Shown: positions 16,969 through 25,473 of the stretch, one piece after another | Layout of the letters: each line of letters begins with the position of its first letter | Numbering within the stretch: the first letter of the stretch is position 1 | NCBI RefSeq assembly: GCF_033097365.1 | Contig: NZ_AP028461.1 | Span: forward strand, 8,618,001-8,682,000 | DNA: 64,000 nt | Reading direction: 5' to 3' | From: Actinoplanes sichuanensis | Lineage (GTDB): Bacteria; Actinomycetota; Actinomycetes; Mycobacteriales; Micromonosporaceae | Position numbers and translations under genes: made by a program | The notes under the pieces: model-generated | The model's database searches: none | What the model saw: only the letters and a program-made list of their open reading frames with translations | What the model was told of the DNA's origin: nothing

Positions 16969-18111
16969 CTACACACCCTCCTGAAGCCACTTCGCGGCGC
17001 GAACCGCCCGCGCGCGCACCTGGAGCAGATCGTCGCCGAGCACGGTCACATGACCGATCTTGCGGCCCGGACGGACCTGCTTGCCGTAGAGGTGCACCCG
17101 GGCGCCGGGGTCGGTGGCGAACAGGTGGTGCAGCCGCTCGTCGATGGAGATGCCGCCGGGCTCGCCACCCAGCACATTCGCCATCACCACGAACGGGGCG
17201 GCCAGCGCGGTCGAACCCATCGGATAGTCGAGGACGGCCCGCAGATGCTGCTCGAACTGCGACGTCCGGGCGCCCTCGATGGTCCAGTGGCCGGAGTTGT
17301 GCGGGCGCATGGCCAGCTCGTTGACCACGATGCCGGCGTCGGTCTCGAACAGCTCGACGGCGAGCAGACCCACCACCCCGAGCGAGGTGGCCAGGTCGAT
17401 GGCGAGCTGCTGCGCCTCCAGCGCGCGCTCGTCGGACAGATCGGGCGCGGGCGCGATCACCTCGACACAGATGCCGTCGCGCTGCACCGTCTCGACCACC
17501 GGGTAGGCCGCGACCTGCCCGAACGGCGACCGCGCGACCAGGGCGGCGAGCTCGCGCCGCAACGGCACCTTCTCCTCGACGATCAGCGAGATGCCTGTCG
17601 ACACGAGGTCGTCGGCGGCCTCGCGGGAACCGACCATCCAGACCCCGCGACCGTCATAACCCCCGCGGGTCGCCTTGGCCACGACGGGCCAGGACCCGCC
17701 CGCGAACGTCTCGATCTCTTCGCCGGTGGCGACCCGGGCCCAGCGTGGCACCGGTGCCCCCAGCGACGCCAGACGCTCCCGCATCATGCCCTTGTCCTGG
17801 GCGAAGACCAGCGCCTTGGACCCCGGGAAGATCTTCACCCCCTCGGCCTCGAGCGCCTCGATGTGCTCGGTCGGCACATGCTCGTGGTCGAAGGTGACGG
17901 CGTCGCACCCTTTCGCGAACTCACGCAGAGCGGCGAGATCGGTGTGCGTGCCGATCGGCACGTCGGCCGCGACCAGCGCGGCACTGTCATCGGGCTTCTC
18001 ACTGAGCACGCGCAGTGACTGGCCGAGAGAAATGGCGGCCTGGTGGGTCATACGGGCCAGTTGCCCGCCCCCCACCATGCCGACTACAGGCAGACCGGTT
18101 CGGGTATCCAT
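16969..18111 (-). CDS. purK: N5-carboxyaminoimidazole ribonucleotide synthase (PurK)
   Basis: A 380-residue ATP-grasp ligase that carboxylates AIR with bicarbonate and ATP. GMVGGGQLARM is the N-terminal nucleotide-like motif, TFDHEHVP is conserved in PurK, ATRGGYDGRGVW is the ATP-grasp loop, and VVNELAMRPHNSGHWTIEGA is the strongly conserved substrate and metal site. First gene of the purK-purE operon; its TAG stop abuts the purE ATG. The 149 bp upstream, shared with the stop of the DUF255 gene, holds GC-rich imperfect hairpins but no identifiable riboswitch. Confidence 0.97.
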   Translation of the reverse strand: MDTRTGLPVVGMVGGGQLARMTHQAAISLGQSLRVLSEKPDDSAALVAADVPIGTHTDLAALREFAKGCDAVTFDHEHVPTEHIEALEAEGVKIFPGSKALVFAQDKGMMRERLASLGAPVPRWARVATGEEIETFAGGSWPVVAKATRGGYDGRGVWMVGSREAADDLVSTGISLIVEEKVPLRRELAALVARSPFGQVAAYPVVETVQRDGICVEVIAPAPDLSDERALEAQQLAIDLATSLGVVGLLAVELFETDAGIVVNELAMRPHNSGHWTIEGARTSQFEQHLRAVLDYPMGSTALAAPFVVMANVLGGEPGGISIDERLHHLFATDPGARVHLYGKQVRPGRKIGHVTVLGDDLLQVRARAVRAAKWLQEGV

Positions 18112-18260
18112 CGCCAGGCCAGCCTAGCGACGCCGCAGATCAACCCCCAAATCGCGGTGGTACGGCCACACCTCCCCAACCGCAACCACCCCGCCCCCGG
18201 CCTACGGCCGCGACCGCGAACCGGCGGCCGGCCCGCAGAGCTGTCCCGAGTCCCCGGGGT

Positions 18261-20246
18261 TCACGACGTCGGCCGCAGGCGGGCCACGAGGTCGGCCGGC
18301 GTGGTGACCGGGCGGTCGCAGACGAAACCGCGGCACACATAGGCGGTGGCGGCACCGTCGGTCAGTGGGCGGTCGGCCAGCAGGGGTACACCTGGCTGGT
18401 TCGGGATGCCGACGACGATCACCGAGCCGCCCGGCGCGTGCCGGTGCGCGGCCTCCACCAGCGGATCCGCCGGGTCGGTGGTGGCCACCGCGATCTCGAA
18501 CGGCCCGGCCAGCGCGGCCTCGGCGACGGTGGCGGCGTATCCGGCGAAGCGCGGGTGCCCCTCGATCAGCGGCCCGAGCGTCGCCAGCGCCGAGTCGGCC
18601 GCCTCCCGGTAGGTCGTCTCGCCGCTCAGGGCCCCGTAGCCGACCAGAGCCGCGCAGATCGCCGAAGCACCGGACGGGGTGGCGTTGTCGGTCGGGTCGG
18701 CCGGTCGGGTGAGCAGCTTCTCCGCATCGTCGGCGGTGTCGTAGAACCCGCCCTGACCGTTGCCGAACCGGGCCAGCGCCACATCCAGCAGCTGCCGCGC
18801 CAGGTCCAACCAGCGGCCCTCCCCGGTCAGCTGGTGCACGGCGAGGAACCCCTCCGCGACACAGCCGTAGTCCTCCAGCACCCCGGCCGGCTCACCGACC
18901 ACACCGTCCCGGGAGACCCGCCGCAACCGGCCGTCGACGATGTGCCGCTCGGCCAGCACCTCGGCGAGCGCGACCGCCGCCGCCCGGGACTCCGCCGCCG
19001 GGTGCTCGGCCAGCGCGGTGATCGCCAGGCCGTTCCAGGAGGCGACCACCTTGTCGTCGCGGGCCGGTTGCGGGCGCTCGTCACGCGCCGCGAGCAACCG
19101 CCGCCGTACGGCACGCCAGCGCTCCACCAGTGACGGGTCTGCCTCGTCGATGTCCCGAGCCAGCACCAGCACGCTCTTCCCGTGCTCGAACGTGCCCCGG
19201 GTGGTGACCCGGAACAGATCGGCGGCCCACGTGCCGTCCTCCTCGCCGAGCGCCCCGATCAGCTCGGCGGGCGTCCACGCGTACGTCAGACCCTCGACGC
19301 CGTCGGTGTCCGCGTCCAGAGCCGACGCCAGACCGCCGTGTGGGGTACCGAGGTCACGGAGCAGGAACGCGGCGGTCTCGTCGGCGATCCGGCGGGCGTA
19401 GACGTCACCGGTGATCCGCCACAACCGGGTGTACGCCCGGAGCAGCAGCGCATTGTCGTACAGCATCTTCTCGAAGTGCGGCACCGTCCACGTGGCGTCC
19501 ACCGAGTACCGCGCGAAACCACCGGCCAGCTGGTCGTAGAGCCCGCCCCGGCCCATCCGCTCGCACGCGTGCCGGACGATCTCCAGCGCCTCGGCCGAAC
19601 CGGTCCGCTCGTGGTGGCGCAGCAGGAACAGCAGGTTCATGTGTGGCGGGAACTTGGGGGCGCCGCCGAATCCGCCGTACAGCTGATCCTGCTCCTTGGC
19701 CAGGCCGGAGGCCGAGGCCGCGAGCAGCTCGGCGGAGATCGGCGCGGTCGGGCCACCGACGAGCTGGGCGCCGGCGACCGCCTCGACCACCGCGGCACCC
19801 TGCTGGACGACCGCCTCCCGCTGGTCGCGCCAGGCCTCCTCGACCGAGGAGATCAGCCGGGCGAACTGGTCCTTCGGAAAGTAGGTGCCACAGAAGAACG
19901 GCCGGCCGTCCGGGGTGGCGAAGACCGTCATCGGCCATCCGCCCTGCCCGGTCATCGCCTGGGTGGCGGTCATGTAGACGGCGTCGACGTCGGGCCGCTC
20001 CTCCCGATCCACCTTGATCGCCACGAACGCCGCGTTGAGCCGCGCCGCGATCCCCTCGTCCTCGAAGGACTCGTGAGCCATCACGTGACACCAGTGGCAG
20101 GCCGCATAGCCCACCGAGATCAGCACCGGCACATCACGCCGCCGGGCCTCCTCGAACGCCTCGGCCGACCACTGCCACCAGTCGACCGGGTTGTCCCGGT
20201 GCTGCTGAAGATAGGGCGAGGTGGCATCAGCGAGACGGTTGGCCAT
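18261..20246 (-). CDS. DUF255 thioredoxin-like protein (YyaL/SSP411 family)
   Basis: A 661-residue protein. The N-terminal 170 residues are a thioredoxin-fold DUF255 domain with CHWC at 50-53 (GYAACHWCHVM) and the conserved VDREERPDVD and GQGGWPMTVF motifs. The remainder is an (alpha/alpha) toroid like that of N-acylglucosamine epimerases. Bacterial homologues are widespread; the biochemical role is not firmly established, though a disulphide or sugar-related function is suspected. It lies 9 bp downstream of the GGDEF/EAL gene and may be co-transcribed with it. Confidence 0.92.
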   Translation of the reverse strand: MANRLADATSPYLQQHRDNPVDWWQWSAEAFEEARRRDVPVLISVGYAACHWCHVMAHESFEDEGIAARLNAAFVAIKVDREERPDVDAVYMTATQAMTGQGGWPMTVFATPDGRPFFCGTYFPKDQFARLISSVEEAWRDQREAVVQQGAAVVEAVAGAQLVGGPTAPISAELLAASASGLAKEQDQLYGGFGGAPKFPPHMNLLFLLRHHERTGSAEALEIVRHACERMGRGGLYDQLAGGFARYSVDATWTVPHFEKMLYDNALLLRAYTRLWRITGDVYARRIADETAAFLLRDLGTPHGGLASALDADTDGVEGLTYAWTPAELIGALGEEDGTWAADLFRVTTRGTFEHGKSVLVLARDIDEADPSLVERWRAVRRRLLAARDERPQPARDDKVVASWNGLAITALAEHPAAESRAAAVALAEVLAERHIVDGRLRRVSRDGVVGEPAGVLEDYGCVAEGFLAVHQLTGEGRWLDLARQLLDVALARFGNGQGGFYDTADDAEKLLTRPADPTDNATPSGASAICAALVGYGALSGETTYREAADSALATLGPLIEGHPRFAGYAATVAEAALAGPFEIAVATTDPADPLVEAAHRHAPGGSVIVVGIPNQPGVPLLADRPLTDGAATAYVCRGFVCDRPVTTPADLVARLRPTS

Positions 20247-20255
20247 GCCCCCAGA

Positions 20256-22772
20256 CTATGCCGTGCCGTCGGCCCTGAGCTGGGTGACATTCGGAGGGGC
20301 CGACCGGGCCAGCTGGGTCAGCGCCTGGACGATCTTGTCGGCCGGCATCGGCTTGCAGAAGTGGTAACCCTGCGCGGACGGGCAGCCCAGCGCGATCAGC
20401 GCGGCCCGCTGCTCGATCGTCTCGATGCCCTCGGCGACCACCCGGACCCCGAGCCGGACGCCGAGTTCGACGGCGGCCCGGACGACCGCGCCGGCCGCCG
20501 CCGAGTCGATCATCTCGTCCACGAACGACCTGTCGATCTTGATCTCGTCGACCGGCATCCGGGTGACCGACGCCAGCGACGAGAAACCGGTGCCGAAGTC
20601 GTCGAGGGACACCTGCACACCCGAGGCCCGCAGCCGGGCCAGCACCTCGTCGACGATCTCCTGCTCGCTGACCGCCACCGATTCGGTGATCTCCAGGACC
20701 AGACGGGACGCGGGGGTACGGTGCCGGCGCAACGCCTCGGTGACCTGCGCCGGGAAGGTCGGGTCGGTGAGGCTGCGAGCCGACACGTTGACCGAGACGG
20801 GCACGTCGATGCCGGCCGCCGTCCAGTCCGCCGCCGAGGCCAGCGCCAGGTCGAGCACCCGTCTGGTGAAGGGGATGAGAAGTTCGCTGCGTTCCACCGC
20901 GGGCAGGAACTCGGCCGGCGACAGGTGACCCCGGCGCGGATGCCGCCAGCGGACCAGCGCCTCCACCCCGGTCGGTGCGGCCGTCACCAGATCCACGGCG
21001 GGCTGCAGGTGCAGCAGGATCTGGTCGTCGGCGGCGAACGCGTCCTGAAGGTCGGCGAGCAGCGCCAGCTGGTCGGTGCTGCTGGCGTCCTGACCGCTGT
21101 CGTAGGTCCCGACGGTGATGCCGAGCTCCTTGGCCCGGTCCACCGCGATCGACGCGCGGCGCAGCAGTTCAGCCACCTCGGCCTCTCCCGCCGCGGCCAC
21201 CGCCACGCCGACGGTCACCTCGACGGAGAGCCGGACCCCGGCCGCCTCGACCGGCAGTCGCAACTGCTCGACCAGTTCCCGGGCCCGGCGCAGGGCGGCC
21301 GGCAGCGGGCTGGGTCGACTCTGCTGCCCCGTCGAGTCGGCGAGCGTGGTCACCGGCAGGAGCAGCGCGAACTCGTCGTCACCGATCCGGGCGACGAGCT
21401 CACCGGGCCGGGTCAGCGCGGTGAGCCGGCCACCGGCCAGCCGCAGCACCTCGTCGCCGCCGCCGTGCCCGAGGGTGCTGTTGACCTGGCGGAAGCCGAC
21501 GATGTCGAGCAGGAGCAGGGCCACCTGCCGGTCCCGCTCCAGCGAGCGGAGCAGCGGGTCGCCCTCGCCGGCCAGCGCGACCCGGTTGATCAGGCCGGTC
21601 AGCGGGTCGTGCAGGCGATCGTGGGCGGCACGCGCGTCCAGTTCGGAGATGCGCTGGTGGGCGGCCGCGTCGTGCAGGGCGCCGGCCAGGGCTTCGCCGA
21701 ACGCGGCGATCGCCGCCTCGTCGCGGGGTCCCGGCAGCCCGGCGTCGCCGAGCCAGACGGTGAGCTCACCGAGCGGCCGGCCGGCCACGACCATGGTCCG
21801 GGTGACGGCTGCTCCGGATCGCGTGCCGGCGTCGCCCTCCAGGCCGGGGTTGTCCTGGGCGTACCGCCGGCGGCCGTGCCCGGTGTGCACCTCGAGTTCG
21901 GCGCGGCAGGCGCCGAAGACCTCCAGGGCGCCGCGCAGACCGGCCCGGGCCACCTCGGCCTCGCTGGCGCCGGGCAGGCGGGCGGTGGCGGCCGCGAACG
22001 CCTCCCACATCCGGCGTTCCTCGGCGGCGCGCAGGTGGAAGCGGTAGGTGCGGTGCAGCAGCCAGAGGACCGGGCCGAAGGCGAGCAGCCAGAGCGGTTC
22101 CCGGATCAGCGCGTAGACGGCGAGGACCCCGACGATGACGTTGCCGATCGACATCGGCAGTTTGGCGTAGAGGACGCGGGCCGCGATCTGCCCCGGGTGG
22201 GCGTCGCGGTGCAGCATCAGGGTGAGTACGACCAGCCCGAACGTGATGAGCAGGTAGGTGCCGGCACCGGCGGCCAGGGCCAGCGGGAGCCGGCCGCTGT
22301 GCACCGGCACCTCCCCGGCCAGCAACGACGTGACGAGTGCGGCGCCGGCGACGCCGAGGGTCATCGAGGCGACCAGGTGGACTATCTCGGCGACGTTGCG
22401 CAGCCCGGTCAGCCAGGCGAGCAGCAGCCAGGCGGCGCCGGTGCCGGCCAGGGTGGCGGCCGGTAGCCAGCCGGCCGGTGCGACCACGAAGCCGACCACC
22501 ACGGCGGCCTCGGCCCAGCTCACCGAGACGGCGTCCGGCCCGAGACGGAACCGGAGACCGGCGAGCTGCGCGATGGCGGAGAGGACGGCGGCGACGCAGA
22601 CGCCGGTGGTCGGCGACAGTGGTCGGCCGTCGGCGACCGGCACGGGTTGCAGGGCTCCGAGGAGGACCGCGGCAGCGGCGGCGATCACGACGACGGCGGT
22701 GAGGATGCGCACCGGGCGGGGGCGGCCGAGGGCGCCGGTCGCGGTGTGCCAGGACTCCCGGACGGCTTTCAC
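20256..22772 (-). CDS. Membrane-anchored GGDEF-EAL cyclic-di-GMP enzyme
   Basis: About 838 residues. Seven or eight membrane helices (about 20-250) form a sensor, followed by a GAF-like region (about 275-400), a GGDEF domain (about 405-570, opening with DPLTGLINR) and an EAL domain (about 585-830). The cyclase signature reads IGDDEF rather than GGDEF. The EAL domain is complete: VEALVRWRHP, LDDFGTGFSSL, KIDRSFV and VAEGIET. Net phosphodiesterase activity is therefore likely, with uncertain cyclase activity. I use GTG 22772 because a 25-codon mini-ORF ends in an overlapping GTGA there; the open frame continues upstream to 22952. Confidence 0.88.
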   Translation of the reverse strand: MKAVRESWHTATGALGRPRPVRILTAVVVIAAAAAVLLGALQPVPVADGRPLSPTTGVCVAAVLSAIAQLAGLRFRLGPDAVSVSWAEAAVVVGFVVAPAGWLPAATLAGTGAAWLLLAWLTGLRNVAEIVHLVASMTLGVAGAALVTSLLAGEVPVHSGRLPLALAAGAGTYLLITFGLVVLTLMLHRDAHPGQIAARVLYAKLPMSIGNVIVGVLAVYALIREPLWLLAFGPVLWLLHRTYRFHLRAAEERRMWEAFAAATARLPGASEAEVARAGLRGALEVFGACRAELEVHTGHGRRRYAQDNPGLEGDAGTRSGAAVTRTMVVAGRPLGELTVWLGDAGLPGPRDEAAIAAFGEALAGALHDAAAHQRISELDARAAHDRLHDPLTGLINRVALAGEGDPLLRSLERDRQVALLLLDIVGFRQVNSTLGHGGGDEVLRLAGGRLTALTRPGELVARIGDDEFALLLPVTTLADSTGQQSRPSPLPAALRRARELVEQLRLPVEAAGVRLSVEVTVGVAVAAAGEAEVAELLRRASIAVDRAKELGITVGTYDSGQDASSTDQLALLADLQDAFAADDQILLHLQPAVDLVTAAPTGVEALVRWRHPRRGHLSPAEFLPAVERSELLIPFTRRVLDLALASAADWTAAGIDVPVSVNVSARSLTDPTFPAQVTEALRRHRTPASRLVLEITESVAVSEQEIVDEVLARLRASGVQVSLDDFGTGFSSLASVTRMPVDEIKIDRSFVDEMIDSAAAGAVVRAAVELGVRLGVRVVAEGIETIEQRAALIALGCPSAQGYHFCKPMPADKIVQALTQLARSAPPNVTQLRADGTA

Positions 22773-22846
22773 GGCGCCATCCGCAGACGCACGGCCCGAT
22801 GCACGTGCAGATCGGTTACGGAGAGTTTGCGCCGGACAAGTGGCAT
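22769..22846 (-). CDS. 25-residue leader ORF coupled to the GGDEF-EAL gene
   Basis: ATG at 22846 with a strong GGAAGGGGG ribosome site 7 bp upstream opens a 25-codon frame (MPLVRRKLSVTDLHVHRAVR and five more residues) whose TGA overlaps the GTG of the GGDEF-EAL gene as GTGA. The larger gene has only a weak ribosome site of its own, so coupling through this leader would explain its translation. The peptide is basic and has no known homologue that I recognise. Confidence 0.45.
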   Translation of the reverse strand: MPLVRRKLSVTDLHVHRAVRLRMAP

Positions 22847-22856
22847 GTCGGCGCCC

Positions 22857-22900
22857 CCTTCCGCGCAGGGTCCCGGGGCCGTGCGGCCCCCGGCGGAAGG
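22857..22900 (-). promoter_or_regulatory. Inverted repeat that can sequester the leader ORF ribosome site
   Basis: On the transcribed (minus) strand CCTTCCGC pairs with GCGGAAGG, which contains most of the leader ORF ribosome-binding site. Between them an inner hairpin GGGGCC-GCAC-GGCCCC (22875-22890) is possible. Such a structure could hide the ribosome site or act as a terminator. It does not match the cyclic-di-GMP riboswitch consensus that I know. Confidence 0.45.
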
Positions 22901-23004
22901 CTAAATCAATCCTGATGAACGCAACAGGGCTTGACGGGGTCGAGACGGCCACACTCGCCGCGCGGCGGTCGAAACCACGCGCGGCGAGCGAGGCGCGAAG
23001 TGGA

Positions 23005-23358
23005 TCAGGCGGGTGTCGAACCGTCGCGCGAGCCGGGCGCGGACGACTCGTCGCGCGAGCCCGTCACCTCGGCCTCCTCGCCCTGGCCAGCGGCGACCGA
23101 TCGATCGGTCTCGACCTCACCGGCGGCGGCGGCGTCGGGACGCTGGGCCGCGTCGCCGCCGCGGGCGATCTCTGACACACGATCGCGCTCAGATGCAACA
23201 GGAAAACTGTCGGGAAGCCGACGGATTCGCTTGTTCATGTTGCGGATCAACAGAACGGTCGCCACGCACATGAGGACGATGAGGAACAACCCCATCGGGC
23301 CGGCCAGGCCGCCCGATCGGGTGTCGCCGAAGTTGTTGACCGCTACTACGAAGTCCAC
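23005..23358 (-). CDS. Small single-pass membrane protein downstream of mca
   Basis: 117 residues with a GTG start. One membrane helix (about 19-38, GPMGLFLIVLMCVATVLLI) is followed by a basic stretch RNMNKRIRRLP and a long acidic, Ala/Ser-rich disordered tail. It begins 16 bp after the mca stop. A small membrane protein next to mca is also seen in mycobacteria (Rv1083 beside Rv1082), so conserved association with mycothiol conjugate processing is suggested. The function is unknown. Confidence 0.75.
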   Translation of the reverse strand: MDFVVAVNNFGDTRSGGLAGPMGLFLIVLMCVATVLLIRNMNKRIRRLPDSFPVASERDRVSEIARGGDAAQRPDAAAAGEVETDRSVAAGQGEEAEVTGSRDESSAPGSRDGSTPA

Positions 23359-23374
23359 GTCGCCAGCGTACTGC

Positions 23375-24256
23375 TCAGCGCGCGTCGACCTTCTCCCGGA
23401 TGCCCGCGAACAGGTCGGACTCCGGAACCGGGCTGTCCACGAGCGAGCGGGCGAGCTCGAAGTCCTCGGTGGGCCACACCTTCTGCTGCATCTCCAGCGG
23501 GATGTGGAACCAGAATCCGTCCGGGTCGACCTGGGTGGCGTGGGCACGCAGCGCATCGTCACGGATCCCGAAATACTCTCCGCACTCGACCCGCGTGGTG
23601 ATCTTGTCACCCCGGTCGTCGCGGTCGGCCCACTTCTCCAGCCACTCCGCATACGGCGACTCCAGCCCCGCGGCCAGCATGCCCTCGTGCAGCGCCAGCA
23701 TCCGCGCCCGGGTCCAGCCGGAGTTGTAGTACAGCTTCGACGGCTGCCACGGCTCGCCCAGCTCCGGGTAGAGCTCGGGGTCACCGGCCTTCTCGAACGC
23801 CACGACCGAGACCTTGTGGCACATGATGTGGTCGGGGTGCGGGTAGCCGCCGTTCTCGTCATAGGTGGTCATGACGTGCGGCCGGAACTCGCGGATCAGC
23901 TTGATCAACGGCTTGGCCGCCTCCTCCGGGTCCTGCAGGCCGAAGCAGCCCTCCGGCAGCGGCGGCAGCGGGTCGCCCTCGGGCAGCCCGGAGTCGACGA
24001 AACCGAGCCAGGCCTGCTCGACGCCGAGGATCTCGCGCGCCCGGTCCATCTCGGCGCGGCGGATTTCGGTGATGTCGGCGAGCACCTCGGGCCGATCCAT
24101 CTTGGGGTTGAGGACGCTGCCCCGTTCCCCACCGGTACAGGTCGCCACCAGCACCTGGACACCCTCGGCGACATATTTCGCCATGGTGGCGGCGCCCTTG
24201 CTCGACTCGTCGTCGGGGTGCGCGTGCACGGTCATGAGACGCAATTGCTCGGCCAC
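23375..24256 (-). CDS. mca: Mycothiol S-conjugate amidase
   Basis: A 293-residue zinc amidase of the PIG-L/MshB superfamily. It cleaves mycothiol conjugates to release a mercapturic acid for export plus GlcN-inositol for recycling. Metal ligands lie in [11 protein letters not shown] (His13, Asp16) and in [19 protein letters not shown] is a second conserved loop. Length matches Mca rather than the slightly different MshB. The start is GTG. It is divergent from DUF4307-greA, the same arrangement as Rv1082/Rv1081c/Rv1080c in M. tuberculosis. Confidence 0.95.
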   Translation of the reverse strand: MAEQLRLMTVHAHPDDESSKGAATMAKYVAEGVQVLVATCTGGERGSVLNPKMDRPEVLADITEIRRAEMDRAREILGVEQAWLGFVDSGLPEGDPLPPLPEGCFGLQDPEEAAKPLIKLIREFRPHVMTTYDENGGYPHPDHIMCHKVSVVAFEKAGDPELYPELGEPWQPSKLYYNSGWTRARMLALHEGMLAAGLESPYAEWLEKWADRDDRGDKITTRVECGEYFGIRDDALRAHATQVDPDGFWFHIPLEMQQKVWPTEDFELARSLVDSPVPESDLFAGIREKVDAR

Positions 24257-24298
24257 GGTTGTTGAGATCCTCTCGACCAGGCCTGCCGTCGGCGGGCC

Positions 24299-24342
24299 GG
24301 GATCGGCTGCGAAGATGGAACCCTGCCATTCTGGCCGATCCC
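24299..24342. promoter_or_regulatory. 9-bp dyad in the mca/DUF4307 divergent promoter region
   Basis: GGGATCGGC (24299-24307) and GCCGATCCC (24334-24342) form a perfect inverted repeat with 26 bp between arms, midway between the two divergent start codons. It may be an operator or a chance hairpin. Confidence 0.3.
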
Positions 24343-24372
24343 CCCGACAACAAACGCACGAGAGGTCGTCAG

Positions 24373-24792
24373 GTGAGCGAGACGCACGCCACAGCTCCGG
24401 TCTTCCCGCCCGGCCGGTACGGCCGTCGCCGTGAAGGTGGACGGCGTCGTCTGGCTCCGGTCCTGGCCATCGTGACCTTCGTTGTCGTGATCTCCGGCAT
24501 CACCTATGCCTACTACGACAAGTTCGGTCAGACCGACTACACGGCCGACATCATCGGCTGGAGCATTCCGTCCGACACCGAGATGGTGGTCGAGTTCCGG
24601 GTTCGGGTGCCGGCCGGTGGCGCCGCGATGTGCATGGTCCGGGCCCGCGACTACGACGGTTTCGAGGTCGGTCGACAGGCGGTGACGGTGCGTGCCGGTG
24701 ACGGCGGTGGCGCGGTCGAGGTCAGCCAGCCGGTGAAGACCGAGAGCAAGGCCTCGGTGGGCGACGTGATGGGCTGCCGCGCCGCGGGCTGA
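24373..24792 (+). CDS. DUF4307 membrane protein
   Basis: 139 residues. A proline/arginine-rich cytoplasmic N-terminus ([16 protein letters not shown]) is followed by one membrane helix (about 32-52) and an extracytoplasmic beta-rich domain of about 85 residues. This layout and the position between mca and greA match the DUF4307 family (Rv1081c). The function is unknown. GTG 24373 is chosen because homologues begin just before the PPGRYG motif; an in-frame ATG at 24259 lies in the mca promoter. Confidence 0.85.
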   Translation: MSETHATAPVFPPGRYGRRREGGRRRLAPVLAIVTFVVVISGITYAYYDKFGQTDYTADIIGWSIPSDTEMVVEFRVRVPAGGAAMCMVRARDYDGFEVGRQAVTVRAGDGGGAVEVSQPVKTESKASVGDVMGCRAAG

Positions 24793-24926
24793 GTCGAGAT
24801 CCGACAACATTTCACCTTCCGGGCGGCCCGCATACCGCTGGTAAGCTTGGTAATTCGCTGCGTTCAGCATGACGCCTTTCAGGTGGCGTGCTTCGACCAT
24901 GCCCCGTTCCAGCAAGGAGATCGACC

Positions 24927-25421
24927 GTGTCCAGTTCCGAGGCGCCGAAGACCTGGCTCTCCCAGGACGCTTACGACCGGCTGCAGGCCGAGCTCGACGA
25001 GTTGATCGCCAACCGGCCGGCCATAGCGGCGGAGATCAACGCACGGCGTGAGGAGGGTGACCTCCGGGAGAACGGTGGCTATCACGCGGCGCGTGAGGAG
25101 CAGAGCCGTCAGGAAGGCCGGATCCTGTACTTGAAGGAGTTCCTGCGCAACTCCGAGGTCGGCGAGATCAAGGCGGCCGACGCGGTCGGCCCCGGCTCGG
25201 TCGTGACGATCTACTTCGACGACGACCAGAAGGACACCGAGACCTTCCTGCTCGGCTCCCGGGAGATCGCGTCCACCACCAAGCTCAAGGTCTACAGCCC
25301 CGAGTCGGCGCTGGGCCAGGCGATCCTCGGTTCCCGCCCCGGCCAGACGGTCACCTACGCGACCCCGAGCGGCGCGGACATCAAGGTCACCGTGGTCGAG
25401 TTCGGCCCCTTCGAGGGCTGA
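24927..25421 (+). CDS. greA: Transcription elongation factor GreA
   Basis: 164 residues. An N-terminal coiled coil, with the acidic tip in REEGDLRENGGYHAARE, inserts into the RNA polymerase secondary channel and stimulates cleavage of backtracked RNA. The C-terminal FKBP-like domain runs from about residue 85 (PGSVVTIYF). The GTG start follows AAGGAGA by 6 bp. The 134 bp upstream contain a small ACGCC/GGCGT hairpin. A strong intrinsic terminator follows. Confidence 0.96.
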   Translation: MSSSEAPKTWLSQDAYDRLQAELDELIANRPAIAAEINARREEGDLRENGGYHAAREEQSRQEGRILYLKEFLRNSEVGEIKAADAVGPGSVVTIYFDDDQKDTETFLLGSREIASTTKLKVYSPESALGQAILGSRPGQTVTYATPSGADIKVTVVEFGPFEG

Positions 25422-25435
25422 TCACCGCTTTTCGG

Positions 25436-25467
25436 AAAGCCCGCGGCGTGCTCGCCGCGGGCTTTTC
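25436..25467. terminator. Intrinsic terminator after greA
   Basis: AAAGCCCGCGGCG and CGCCGCGGGCTTT form a perfect 13-bp stem with a TGCT loop, followed by TTCC. The A-run on the other side makes it usable for the convergent ilvA gene as well. Confidence 0.88.
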
Positions 25468-25473
25468 CGTGGG

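Noticed and set aside
19182..22466. A 1094-codon open frame on the plus strand
   Set aside because: It is antisense to both the DUF255 and GGDEF-EAL genes, which have clear domain motifs. No ribosome site or recognisable domain.
22857..22900. Possible cyclic-di-GMP riboswitch ahead of the GGDEF-EAL gene
   Set aside because: The region has a strong nested hairpin, but I could not find the GEMM-type conserved core or tetraloop-receptor pattern.
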